Part shown: piece by piece, positions 51,634 to 62,601 of the stretch | Position numbering within the stretch: position 1 is the first letter of the stretch | Layout of the letters: each line of letters starts with the position of its first letter | Assembly: GCA_032358165.1 (NCBI GenBank) | Contig: JAALGY010000017.1 | Location: 2,914,001-2,978,000, forward strand | Direction of reading: 5' to 3' | Length of the DNA: 64,000 bases | From: Diplosphaera chodatii | Taxonomy: Eukaryota; Chlorophyta; Trebouxiophyceae; Prasiolales; Stichococcaceae | Translations under genes and position numbers: made by a program | Notes under the pieces: model-generated | Told to the model about the DNA's origin: nothing | The model's input: only the letters and a program-made list of their open reading frames with translations | The model's database searches: none

Positions 51634-53893
51634 ATGGTGAGCTTCGATGGGTGCAACAAGCAGCAAGAAGCTGCTGTGTTGCAGGCGACAGCGCGGCCGC
51701 TGCCCCAGTGTTGCCACGACATGCATCCGCCGGTGATGTTGAAACCATGCAGGGTACGTTGACAATTCCACTTTCCGATCGTGCAGGCGCTGCCTGGCCA
51801 GTCCACACCTGAGGGTGTCCCAGCCTTCAAACTGGTGCTGGTTGGCGACGGCGGAACAGGTGACAGCATACATGACCGACGCCAGCGTGCACGTATCTCT
51901 GCACCACGCATGCAAGGGCTGCAGGGCAGGAAGCTCAGGGTGACAAGGGTGCCTGATTGCTGAACCTTCGAATGGGTCAGCATTTCGGCAGGGCGTCCTG
52001 GGGACTATCACACACACACACAAGCTAACAGCAGCGTAGTTCTCGTCCTATGCCTTCGTCCAGCCTTCGGACTGATCACTTTTTTCCTGCTTTGCAGGCA
52101 AAACCACCTTTGTGAAGCGGCACTTGACGGGCGAGTTCGAGAAGAAGTATGAGCGTACGTCCCTCCCGCTCGGGCTGCTCTGCATGAGGCAGCACTCGAG
52201 GCTGCACAAAGCACCAAAGCATGCATAAGCATTTATGCATGCGCTGCTAGGCAGCTGGCTCCTGCTGGCGCTGGGTTTGGCAAGCACAGGGTTGCCAGCA
52301 AGGATGCACAACACGAGCGACTGCACTCTGCTTGACACCTGTGGACATGCTTCTGCAGCCACGATCGGTGTGGAGGTGCACCCGCTGGACTTCACCACAA
52401 ATCGCGGCAAGCTGCGGTTCTACTGCTGGGACACAGCTGGGCAGGAGAAGTTCGGAGGTGGGCACGCCACAGCACCCTTCTGTTACCTGATCGTCCCACA
52501 TACCCTGTTCCCTAGATTAGCGCTTGCACTAACACTGTGGCACCCATGTGGGAGCATGAAGTGCTGCACGTCATGTGCTGCAGGGCTGCGAGATGGCTAC
52601 TACATCCATGGGCAGTGCGCCATCATCATGTTCGATGTCACCAGCCGGCTGACGTACAAGAACGTGCCCACATGGCACCGAGATCTGTGCCGGTGAGTGC
52701 TGCGCATGTTGCAGTGATCGCAGTAAGTTGCCTTGCGCAAGCCTTGCATTTGCACTGCCGTGACTCCCCTACAGAGTCCAGCAGCTTCTGCACGGGCCTG
52801 CCAGCACCTGACAGTGCGTAGGTACTGACTGCAGTGGTGCCCCGGTGCTGATACATCTGCATGCATTCTCAGGGTATGCGAGTCTATTCCCATCGTGCTG
52901 TGCGGCAACAAGGTGGACGTGAAAAACCGGCAAGTCAAGCCAAAGCAGGTGCGCTTTCCCCTTCCGCGCTCAAAACCTGTCATTACACTCTGTCATCACG
53001 CCTCTGTCGGGTTGGAGCTCGTTGAGGTCCGCAGCAAATGGTTCACTTTTGCATCCCTTCACCTGCGAGCGACCCTCTCTGTATGCTGGCCTGCCGCTCA
53101 GGTGACCTTCCACCGCAAAAAGAACCTGCAGTACCACGAGATCAGCGCCAAGTCCAACTACAACTACGAGAAGCCCTTCCTGTACCTGGCGCGCAAGCTG
53201 GTCGGGTGCGCCCCGCCGCTGTCCTCCAGTTGGCAGGCATCATCTCATCAGTACATCCACAGTCTTGTGCATAACCAGCACCTGCTTCTGCCTGTGAACC
53301 GTGCGTCCGTCCAATGGCTAGTAATGCACAAACCTTGGCCCTGACACCTGCACATGGTTATGGGTGCAGCTTCCTGTTGCCGCAGGGACCAGAACCTGCA
53401 CTTCGTGGAGCAGGTTGCGCTGCGGCCGCCAGAGGTCGTGGTCGATCTGCAGCAGCAGCAGGTGCGGAGGGTTTTGGCTGCCAGCGCACCGCCTGCACAC
53501 ACACATGCCTGACTGGTTTGTGCCAGTAGATGTGCATCCATGGTGGCACCCACGGCCGCTGGCTGCCAGACACAAGCTTTGTGTGGTTGTGGCTGTGTAT
53601 GCCTTGCTGATGTTGCTGTGCCGCCATCTTGTGTGCAGGCATATGAGCAGGAGCTGCAGAAGGCCATGGCAGTGCCGCTGCCTGATGCAGGTAGGCGTCA
53701 ATTCATGCAGTGTCGTTAGTGTCCTGATCAAATGGCAGCCATGCTGCATGCAAGAGTTCCTGCCTCCACTTTGAGCACGAGACGCTTGGCAGATGCGTGT
53801 GAATGGCTAGGGTGCCCATGAATGTTCGTTCATGCTGCAGCCCTGCCACATGAGTTGCTGCTGCTTGCAGATGACGATGACATCGCTGAGTAG
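51634..53893 (+). CDS. RAN: Ran GTPase
   Basis: Small nuclear GTPase that drives nucleocytoplasmic transport and spindle assembly. Exons give [10 protein letters not shown] (51787-51859), P-loop [20 protein letters not shown] (split by a phase-1 intron), [12 protein letters not shown] (switch I), [20 protein letters not shown] (switch II), [24 protein letters not shown] (NKxD), [20 protein letters not shown] (SAK), a C-terminal linker ending [11 protein letters not shown], and the acidic Ran tail DDDDIAE (TAG at 53891). There is no prenylation Cys, as expected for Ran. The start is inferred: plant Ran proteins begin MALP and can have an intron straight after ATG, and ATG|GTGAGC at 51634 supplies exactly that phase-0 donor. 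The nearer ATG at 51750 would lead to a stop. Confidence 0.93.
52009..52022 (+). repeat. (CA)7 microsatellite in a RAN intron
   Basis: Seven CA units in the second RAN intron. Confidence 0.8.
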
Positions 53894-54259
53894 ATGCAGC
53901 TGTGCGTGCCGGCGGCAGCTGTATCCAGCGGCGAGGGCTGCCTGACCAGCCAGCACACCATTCAGCGCCCCAAGCACTTGCACAGCCAGCTTTGACATGC
54001 GCTGCATAGGACCACAGCATTGCTGCAGCCGACATTGCGCAGCTGCAGCAGGCGCTGCACTGCTGCTGCCACAGCTGGTGCAGCAGTGGCGGCAGCCAGC
54101 AGCATATTTCCTTTGTTGCTACTGGATGCTGGTTGCGGGCAGGAGCTCGCACTGACCGCCAGTCTACCATGTGCAACTGAGGTCTCATCAGCATTATTGA
54201 CTGGGACACACCATCTAGAGAGCAGGTCGATTGGGGAGTGACTGACAACAGAGAAGGGA

Positions 54260-54264
54260 TGTAA
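54260..54264 (+). terminator. TGTAA polyadenylation signal candidate for RAN
   Basis: TGTAA about 370 bases after the RAN stop. Confidence 0.4.
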
Positions 54265-54456
54265 GCAAGTCTCGCCGGATCACTCTCGACGTCTCGAGTG
54301 ACAGTATGTTGCCGGTGCACGCACGCAATCACGACCTGTTTCACGATCCAACGCACACAGCCGCCTGACGCAACATTCAAGAGTAGCCCCTGCTCGGTTT
54401 GAGAGCCGCCAATAATTTGAGCCGTGGGCATTTGTGACGATCTCCAAGGTCCTAGT

Positions 54457-54905
54457 CTAGGAACACACGCGGGACGGCATGCCCAGCTCGCGCAGAAGTG
54501 CGCTGTGCTGCTTTTCGAGCGCTGAGGCCCGGGAGGCGGATGAGGTCATCTCGCCCACGCCCAGCCAGCTGCCGAAACACTGGACCCACCGGATAGGCTC
54601 ACTGACCAAGCAAGCAAGCGGCGGGTGTGCACATTGTATGCAAGGCACACAAACCCTTGAGGCTACCAGACCTGCACTCTCGAGATAGAACCAGCATGCA
54701 CCAGAGCCTTGCATGATGCGTTGTTTGGGTTTGGGCCGGTGACTGCGGCTGCTGTCTTTTTGGCAGGGCACCGCCACAGCCTGCAGCAAAGACACACACG
54801 GCAGCGTCACCTGCTTCAGGCCCCGAAGCTGGAGGAAATACACGAACCACAGCCACTTGGTCCACGCTGGCCGGCAGCCCCTGGTCCGACGCTGCACCGG
54901 CCATG
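54457..54905 (-). CDS. Possible exons of an unrecognised minus-strand gene
   Basis: The minus strand encodes PIRWVQCFGSWLGVGEMTSS and ASALEKQHSALLRELGMPS, ending at TAG (54457-54459) after an acceptor near 54600. Upstream, WTKWLWFVYFLQLRGLKQ (about 54787-54870) ends at a phase-0 donor CAG|GTGACG. Both read like real protein, but I could not join them in phase and found no start. No family is recognised. Treat as a weak gene hint in the RAN 3' flank (53894-55106), which otherwise holds nothing I can support. Confidence 0.25.
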
Positions 54906-55106
54906 CAACAGTCGAAGCAGCAGCTGGCTGCTGGGCGGAACCCTGCAGCGCCTGCGGCACAGGTAGATTGGGATGCAGGTCAACGCCTTCCTGGTGGTCT
55001 GCCACCTTAAGCCTTTGCGTACAGAGAGAATCCCGTCGGATAGTCGATGGCTGAATGGTTTGTCTGATGTTACGATGCAATGGCGAGATGACAACGCAGT
55101 CTGGCC

Positions 55107-55836
55107 ATGGCGCCAGCATCAACGATGACAGATTTTTGCTGGCGGTTGCAGGCACCTGGCGCCCACTGGAATCCATTTGAGCATGGCGGCGAACCGACGC
55201 CAGGCAGCAACGCCACACCTGCAGGCAGCGGCAGTGTCAGCCCTGCAGCGCCAAGCAGAACAGGTAGCGCCTTAATCACAGCGCCAGCGGGGTCACGGGA
55301 CCCCTTCATGCCGCCGCCGCCGCCACCGCCGCCGCCACAGACTGTGCAGCCGCCGCAACAACCGCTCGCCGCTGGCAAACTGATCGCGCCTGTGAGGCAG
55401 GATAGCACGGCAGCGCCCGCCCGCATCCAGACGCCAGAGCAACTGCGGCAGCTGTTCGCAGGTAACGGCGACTGCCACTTACAAGCAGGTCCTGATGTCC
55501 CTCTCTGTTGTGTGCATGGGCTGGGTGTCAGGCTGCCAGCTCACAAGCTCTCGTGCTCTGCCCATCGCACCATTCTGATGCACTCGATTGCAACTGGTGA
55601 GTCGTCATTGCACCGCTGCCTGTCAAGGCATCAGCTCGCTTACCTTTGCTGCGCCTGCAGAGCGTGCCAGCGCTGGGGACACCACCTGCAACCCGCCACC
55701 AATAACAGCAGGGGGACTACATCCCGCCCGCCTGGGGCGGGAGCACAGCGCCATGCGTGTGATCCCTGGGAACACATCAGGGCGCGGGCAGTCGTTGAAG
55801 CAGCGACTGCAGCGCAGCCTCAGCAGCAAGCGCTGA
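55107..55836 (+). CDS. Small proline-rich protein with NPF and DPF motifs
   Basis: Two exons, 55107-55461 and 55661-55836, joined in phase 1 with GT-AG ends, give about 176 residues. WNPFEHGG near the start and SRDPFMPPPPPPPPP further on contain NPF and DPF tripeptides. In endocytic proteins these bind EH domains and clathrin adaptors (family knowledge); such a role here is only a guess. Then come TVQPPQQPL, ARIQTPEQLRQLFA, and a basic Ser/Arg-rich C-terminus (GRGQSLKQRLQRSLSSKR). No signal peptide or membrane span. It could be the end of a larger gene, but no further exons were found upstream. Confidence 0.45.
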
Positions 55837-56320
55837 CTTGCGAAGAACAGCGTGAGGGAAAGTCTATGCAGCAGTTGAGCGGTATGTTACCACAGTGGCA
55901 GCAGCTTGTATATCAGGGGAAAGCAGACGCGCAGGGTGAGAAGTCCAGTGGTATGCAAGTGTCAGTTTGAGCACTCAATAGGAAGTGGGAGCCATTTTGG
56001 TGACGTCAGTTTTCATAGCAGGACAGAGCTGAAGCCACAGCACAGTTTGCAGTTGATTCAGAGAGCTATGATCTGGAGTTCGCTACCTGTTGTCATCATG
56101 CCTTGCGCAAGCATGCGATCGCAACCACAATGCTGGATGCCACGCAAAGTCCGTGGTTCTCGTCGGTGGCGCTGTCAGTTCATGGACCACTCGTAGAGTA
56201 CAAGCTTTAAGCTCCATCGGATGAGTTCGTTGTCATACCTACGCTGCCAAGTTGTGCATCTCGGACCAGCCGTGTCAAGGCATTGCTCTAACCCCACGTG
56301 GCTACTGACGGTCTTTGACG

Positions 56321-56359
56321 AATAGGGGTAGTTAAAGAACTTCTTTAACTACCCCTATT
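56321..56359. repeat. Perfect 19-bp inverted repeat (hairpin) over the hydrolase stop codon
   Basis: AATAGGGGTAGTTAAAGAA (56321-56339), one spacer base, then its exact reverse complement (56341-56359). The minus-strand stop TAA (56345-56347) and the last sense codons fall inside the right arm. In RNA it would form a 19-bp stem with almost no loop. Confidence 0.9.
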
Positions 56360-57713
56360 GGCCAGCTGCTCTGCCAGGTCTGTCAGGCTGGCGACCGTCA
56401 GGTCGGGCTGCTTGAGGAACGCCGGGTAGGGCTCGCCGTTCCGTGCGACAAAAGCCGCCTGCAGCCCCGCCGCCTTGGCGCCATTGACGTCCCAGGGGTG
56501 CACCGCCACCAGCATCACCTGTGACGTGTCGACATGATGCATCGAGGCCGCTCACCGATGCCGGACGTGGTAGCCACAGGAGGACAGGAGCTGATGCGAG
56601 CACAGGGTCGGGACCTGCTTGCAGCTGCATCACTGCAGATGTGCAGATGCTCTTGGTTGCCCGATCGCACTGGAGCGCCCACCTCATGGGACTGCAGGCC
56701 GAAGCCCGGGGACTCTACGGCGTGCCGGTACGCGGCCGCCGCGGGCTTCCAGGCGCTGCACTGCGCCACGTCCATGACGGCATCCACCAGATCATCCACC
56801 CCGGCCTTCTTCAGCACCCCCGTAGCAATCTCCACCGAGCCGTTCGTCATGCACATCACCTGCGGCCAGACAGCAGCCACAGTGAGCCAGCTTTATGTAG
56901 CACCCTGCAAGATAAGCCTGTGCTACGTGTTGCGAGTGGTAGTGGCCATGACAGTAGGACCTCAGGTCAAGCCGCTCCACTTGCCTGTAGCACACACCTG
57001 CCTCCCAAGCACGTCACAGCGCTGCAACGATGCTCACATACGGTTGCCAGTTAGTCATGTGTAAGCCAGCTGATCTGCACCTTGATTCCTGCTGTGTGCA
57101 GCTGCTTCAGGGCTGGTCCCACGTCAGGGAAGGGCGGCGCCTGTGAGAACTCCGCAAGGATGTCCTGCACCTTCCCTTCAGCATCCTCGCCATTTATGTC
57201 TTGCGCAGCCAGCATCTGCTGTAGATGGAACGCCCCAATCTGCAGGACCGACATCAGCTCAGCGAAGCGAACGAACGCAGCGCCTTGATGCATACACCAC
57301 CACGCCACAGTTGTGGTGGTGCCACTTGATCCCATTCACTGCCTACGTCTTTGAAGGCAGCAAAGCCCCCGGCCGCTGTTGCGGCAATGCCGTCCCGCAG
57401 CACCGAGGCGAACCACAGCTGCAGATCTTTCTCCCCTGTCAGCCCTGCCGCTCGCATGCGCTCTGCCACCTGCATCGTGCACAAGCAATCCTCACGCCCT
57501 GTACTCACGTCTGCGCAGAGCGGCAACGCCTTGCACCCAGTATTGCCTGTTGTGGAGCAGCATCAACACACTGAAGGGACCGTGCGCACACAGCACTGTG
57601 CAGCTCGAGCTGAGCGCTGGTCTGATGTGCCTCACCGGGTCCAGGCTGAAGAGCGTCTGGTTCACATCGAACAGCACTGCCTTGGGCCGCGGCGGCGCCA
57701 TCGCTGCCGGCAT
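56345..57713 (-). CDS. Type II haloacid dehalogenase-like HAD hydrolase
   Basis: HAD-superfamily hydrolase, nearest in pattern to L-2-haloacid dehalogenases. ATG at 57713 (MPAAMAPPRPKAVLFDVNQT): motif I FDVNQT holds the nucleophile Asp. Then VAERMRAAGLTGEKDLQLWF (about 57420), LQQMLAAQDINGE and FPDVGPALKQLHTAGIKVQ (about 57080-57240), motif II CMTNGSVEIATGVLKKAG (about 56820), motif III Lys in CSAWKPAAAAYRHAVE (about 56740), and motif IV VAVHPWDVNGAKAAGLQAAF (about 56480). The C-terminus DLAEQLANRGS runs into the hairpin. Five exons, usual length for the family. The substrate is unknown; haloacids are not implied by the fold alone. Confidence 0.85.
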
Positions 57714-58392
57714 TTGCACTGCTGGATGCTGGACTGCTTGTAGCGCTGTGTACGAATGTCCGTATGGTGCCAGGCTGCCCTGCTTATATCTTCATCAGGT
57801 GCCGCAGCATCAGCACTGCCAAGACCGCGGCGCTGTCGGCACTGCCACCGCCGAAACCGTGTGCCTCTAGTACAAGTCCCTCGTCTGCCTCACCTGCACG
57901 GTACCGACATGCAGTTGCACAGCCTCACGACGATGATCACCATCAGCCCGGATCAGGTTGAAGGAGGAAGTTGGTGGCGCATGCTCCTGGCCTCAGCAGT
58001 GCGTGGTCAACTCCGCACAGAGACAGAATAAGCCTGGCTGATCCCAGCTTTGCACTCTCAATCCTGTGCCAACGCACCTCACGATGCCGCAGCCCGATGT
58101 CAACTGCCCCAGACTGGTTGCACCAGAGCTGAGTGTGCCAGCCCAAAGCTGATGTGCAGGTGACTGACGATGCCTCAGACCGGCCGCAAGCTCCCACAAT
58201 GGATCTGTTGGGACCAGAAGAGGAGCACATGAGCATGACAATGTGCAAAACGGGGACTCTTCGGCGACACGGCAGCTGCCATGCCTGCGCCCCAGCCAGC
58301 ACCATCTGAAGACTGAGTGGGTCGTCACAGGTTGAGCTTCACTTTGCGTTTTCTCGGAATCGACGGCGCCCGACGCAGATCTCCCATTGCAG
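57714..58392. other. Divergent upstream region of the hydrolase and Cys/Gln-rich genes
   Basis: Must contain the hydrolase promoter and the unlocated first exon(s) and promoter of the plus-strand gene that follows. Short ATG-led frames near 58085, 58168 and 58201 run into stops and could not be joined in phase to the exon at 58393. Confidence 0.35.
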
Positions 58393-61331
58393 CCGCAGCA
58401 AAAGCAAGGCAAGCTGGCGCCGAAGGCCGCGGCCGGCGGCCGCGGTGGCATGGGCCTGCTGTCCGCCCAGTTTGCGACCTGCTACAAGTGCGACAAGCAG
58501 GACAAGAAGGGGAACCTGCAGCGGTGCCTGGGCTGGCAGCTGCTCAAGCGGCTGGAGGACGACGCCGTGGCCTTCAACAACATCAACAGCGAGACCGCGG
58601 CCAAGGAGGACGCGCGCGCGGCCGCGCAGGCACCGGGTGGGTTGCAGGATGCGAGCCAGTCAGGTGGGCACAACGAGCCGCAGCAGCCGGCGGAGCCCGC
58701 CAGCCTGACGGCGGCGGTGCAGGACGCCGCAGCGGCGGCGCCGCAGGCGCAGGAGCTGCGGGAGTCCAAGCGCTTCGAGCTGTTCAACCGCGGCGCCAGC
58801 CTGCAGAACTTTGCGCAGTGCCCCTTCCAGGTGAGCTCTGCTTATTTGCTCTCCATAACCATGCTATGATGCTTTTGGAGCACATGCGAAGGCGCAACGA
58901 TGCTCAGGCCCTGCTGTCGCAGCATGCTCGGGTGTAAACCCCCTTGCAAGTCGGTTGCCATGCATGCTGGACATTTCCGGCCTGTTTGGTAGTTTCAAGC
59001 CAGCGCTTTGCTCAGCTGCTCCTGTGCTCCCGCCCAGCAGCAGCCGCCGACGCCGGAGGGGCGGCACTTCCACCAGACGTGCCTGGGCCGCGGCGCGCAC
59101 CTCAACATGAGCCGCAAGATCCTGCACTGGAGCGGCAGGTCCAACTCCAACAAGCGGAAAAAGGTGCTCCGCTCAACAGTCATGCCGGCGTGCAGTCAAA
59201 GTATCAGGAATGAGATCCTCGGCGAGATGACCCATGTGCTGCTGTGAGGCGAGAGGGGATCATGGCTAGGTTTATGAGCGCTCCCAAACCACACCCGTTG
59301 GACCATATGGTCGCATGCACGCTGCACTTCGAATGTACACGAAACGCCTCTTGCAGGAGGACAAGCGCACGCTGCCGGACAACGTGAAGGTGACGGGCCG
59401 CCACGCGCTGTGCACCGACTGCGTGGCCGCCTATGCCCAGCACCTGGGCATCCCCGTGGAAGGTGGACCACAGCTTGATGGCAGCTGCTGTGCAGGCCGT
59501 CACCCCTCCACATCTGCTGCATGCTTAATTGTTGAAGTGACCGCATGCAGACTCATGGAGCATGAGCAAGTTGATGCAGGTCCGCAGGGCATGTGATCGA
59601 TGGCATTATCCCCCGCAGAGATGCTGCCGCCGGAGAGCAACCCGGAGCGGCGGCAGGTGAAGGTGAACAGCCGCCACCGCCTGCACCACGCCGCCGAGCT
59701 GCCCGCCCTGGGCCAGGCCGGCAACATGGTTTTTTGTGCCTACATCTCCCCCGCAGGTGCCAGCCTTCCCTATGTGCACTGTGTTCCCTCATTGGATATC
59801 AGTGCATGGCAAGGGGACGGACACATGCAAGGCCTGCCTGCCAGCATTGGAGCACACCCTGCATGCCTAGGCGCTGTGAGATGCGTGGTGCAACCAATTC
59901 GGTAGGACCAGGCTTTGAGGTCGTAATCCACTGCGCTGCTGTTTTCACAGGCCGGGTGGGCGTGTACCAGACGGAGACGTTCAAGGGGCTGCGCGTCGCC
60001 GCGCCCGAGCTGGACCAGTCCTGCATCAACCTTGAGACGCTCCTCAGGTGACCCCTGCGCTTACAGTGTCTGCAAAAGGCACAAACTTTTGATGGTTTCC
60101 ACACCTTCTGGCATCGGCACTGAGTTGGACCTGCCCTGTGGATGGAGTGCACGGGGCCTGGTGGCCGCTGCCTGCACCCGGTAACCGTCTGCGGCTCGTG
60201 CGCTGCCGTGTGAAAATTCTGCGTGCTGCTTCCGGATGCAGGAAGCAGGCGGCGGACGACAAGCTGGTGGAGCAGCAGCTGGTCAGCAGCCACCGGAAGC
60301 GCCGCCGCAACGACCGCGAGGCGAGCGGCGGCGGCGGCGGCAGCGGCGACGGCGGCCCAGGAGCGGCAGCCGCGCAGGTGAGCCGAAGAGCGCTTGGAGA
60401 TTGAGGCTTAACTTGTGACATGGCTGCGGCATCCAACGCTCCGGATATCGCGGTGGCTGGACGCAGCTGGAGTTGTCGCAGCACAGCACTTGGCGAACGT
60501 CTGCTGCTCGAAGTCGTAGCATGTTTCAGTCGTATGATCGCGTTTCTGACACACACCAAACTGCACAGCTGGCGGCCTGCGGTCCCTGTCAGCCAACCCT
60601 GCATGATCAAGCACCGTCATGCGGTCGTGTCATCGGCCCGTCTGAGCAGACAAGCTGAATCTGCGCAGCAGCCATTCCAGCCGTCCCTCTGCAATTTTCT
60701 GTGCGCTGAGACGCTGCCTGCCCTGGTGCACAGGATGCGGTGGGGGTGGCGCCGCTGCAGCCGGCGAATGCGCTGGGGGGACCCCAGGCGCTGCAGGGTG
60801 CCCTGCCGGCGCACCTGCAGCAGCTGCTGGCCACGCAGATAGCGCAGGTGGTGCAGCCTAAACTAAGAGCTGATGCAAGGGGCCTGCAGGGCCTGATCAT
60901 GTGCTTGCGACAGGATGCTTTGCGTGCGTGCCATCTCTGACACTGCCCGTCAGTACATACGAGACGCAGGGCCATGATGTGGGTGTCAAAAGAGAAGCAG
61001 CCGCCAGAGTGGTAATACCTGAATTGGAGCTGTTTTGCAGGACACTGCACAGCACTTATGGCCGCCGCCGGGCCTGCAGCAGCAGCAACAGCAGCTGCAG
61101 GCGCAGCTACAGCAGCAGCACCCGCAGCTGCCGGTGCACCTGCAGGGGCCGCCGGTCTCGGCGCACGTGCAGCAGATGCCGCAGGCGCCCCAGATGCTGC
61201 TGTCGGCGGGGTTGCAGCCCGCGCCGCTGTCGCTGCCGCCGCCGCAGCAGCAGCCGCCGCCGCAGCCGCAGCCGCCGGCTGCCGAGGTGGCGGCCGCGCC
61301 GCCGCCGCTGACGCAGCCGGGGCTCATCTGA
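58393..61331 (+). CDS. Unrecognised Cys/His-containing, Gln-rich protein (putative nuclear regulator)
   Basis: Start not located; the first supported exon opens at 58393 (PQQKQGKLAPKAAAGG). Peptides in order: CYKCDKQDKKGNLQRCLGWQ, FELFNRGASLQNFAQCPFQ (about 58780-58830), EGRHFHQTCLGRGAHLNMSR and SGRSNSNKRKK (59036-59160), GRHALCTDCVAAYAQHLG (about 59395), EMLPPESNPERRQVKVNSRH to GNMVFCAYISP (59619-59755), VGVYQTETFKGLRVAAPELD (59955), a basic HRKRRRNDREASGGGGG (60292), and a Gln/Pro-rich tail (60735-60850, 61041-61331, TGA). The CxxC and CxxC...HxxxC groups could bind zinc, the basic run could be a nuclear signal, and the Gln-rich tail suits a transcription or chromatin factor. These are inferences; no named domain is recognised. 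Confidence 0.6.
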
Positions 61332-62242
61332 AGACTGATCTGGAACGTGGAGCAAGATTCGTCTGGCTCTGCAGAAACAGTCGCTCTGTGCTCTGGCTTT
61401 CGTCACTCCGTTGAACATGTGCACTTCTCGGTGCGTCGGTGGTTTTACACTTTTCAGGTTTCAGCTGCGGATAATAGTGTCCAGTGCGATCCGGTGATAC
61501 ACACTCGATGCTTGCAGCAAAGCGCTGCTGTGATGCAACAGAAGCAGCCACCAACGTATGACGTGCTCTTGGCTCTGGCCTCGATCAGTCTGCTGTCGGC
61601 TATCATACTTTCAGCAGTTGCTACTGACAGACGGTGTGCCTTCTGCTTTGCAGACGGCGTAGTCCATAAGTGCAACACAGTCAAAACACGAACCACACAT
61701 ACACACACCCTTGCCACAGCACAGCAGCCCTACCAACAACAAACAAAGCGGACCTGCTACACCGTATGTGAACACCTCAGCGAAACATGTAATTGAACCC
61801 CCACATTTGACCCACATACAGGACTGCGCAATGTTGCAACGCTCATGCACAGAAAAGGTATGGTGGCAGCATGCTTGTATAAGTCCATACGTGTGATACC
61901 CAAAGTTGTGGCCACACATGTACTCGCAGCTTCAAACCTCACCCACCAAGCCTGCTGTCAGCACTGATGTGCATCCCTGCACCGTTGTTGTCTGCCTGCC
62001 GCATGCTCAGTTATGGGGGCTGCCCACTGGTGATGGCAGAAACAGGCTGACAGCTGCCGCTTCCTCCAAAGAGAGCAGCAGCAGCGACACCGTGCTGCCA
62101 AGGCCCTGCTTCCTTGTTGATCTGTGTTGAGCTTCCACACCATCATGCAGTGCGTTGTCCTCACTTCTACTGCTTCGTCTTGCTTTGGACCCTGTACTTC
62201 GCTTGCTACCGAGCTTCTTCTTGCTGGCAGTCCAAGTCGTCT
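61332..62242. other. Convergent intergenic region
   Basis: Between a plus-strand and a minus-strand stop. TGTAA at 61788-61792 (+). No exon supported. Confidence 0.4.
61788..61792 (+). terminator. TGTAA polyadenylation signal candidate
   Basis: TGTAA about 455 bases after the TGA of the Gln-rich protein gene. Confidence 0.4.
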
Positions 62243-62601
62243 TCAGCGCTGCAGCAGGCTGGCAGTTGCTGCGACCGCCCAGCGCGCCATGGCGGCCGCC
62301 TTCCAGCCCGCCAGCAGCCACAGCGCCGCCAGGACGGCGTGCCCGATGGCGGCCTCCCAGGGCTCAGCTGCCGGGAAGCCGCAGGTGACGTGGTACTTGT
62401 ACGCCTGGATGCGGATGCGCCTGCAGCCACGCGCTGCAAGCTGTGAGAGGGTGCCAGACTCGTCGCCCAAGTGACATCGTTGCCGAGCGCCCAAAGCGTG
62501 CTTGTACATATTGTCGCACCTGCAACGTAAATCCACCATAGATGTGGTGCGGACTCCGTGGAAATAGAACGGCCATACCTTGTGAGGCCCACAGCCGCCA
62601 T
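62243..62601 (-). CDS. Small single-pass membrane protein, possibly mitochondrial
   Basis: Exon 1 starts at ATG 62601: MAAVGLTRYGRSISTESAP then HLWWIYVA. It joins in phase 1 (donor GTGCGA, acceptor TTGCAG) to an exon reading IRIQAYKYHVTCGFPAAEPW and then AAIGHAVLAALWLLAGWKAA, ending ATASLLQR and TGA (62243-62245). About 90 residues. The Arg/Ser-rich start resembles a mitochondrial presequence, and the Ala/Leu-rich stretch is one membrane span. Size and layout resemble accessory subunits of respiratory complexes or ATP synthase, but I cannot name it. Confidence 0.45.

Noticed and set aside
51750..51786. ATGCAG|G as the RAN start
   Set aside because: Joining ATGCAGG to the acceptor at 51786 gives a stop after a few codons, and the ALPGQ frame needs a phase-0 donor.
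53703..54431. Minus-strand frame of 242 codons opposite the RAN 3' end
   Set aside because: Overlaps the last RAN exon on the other strand, has no recognisable domain and no splice support.
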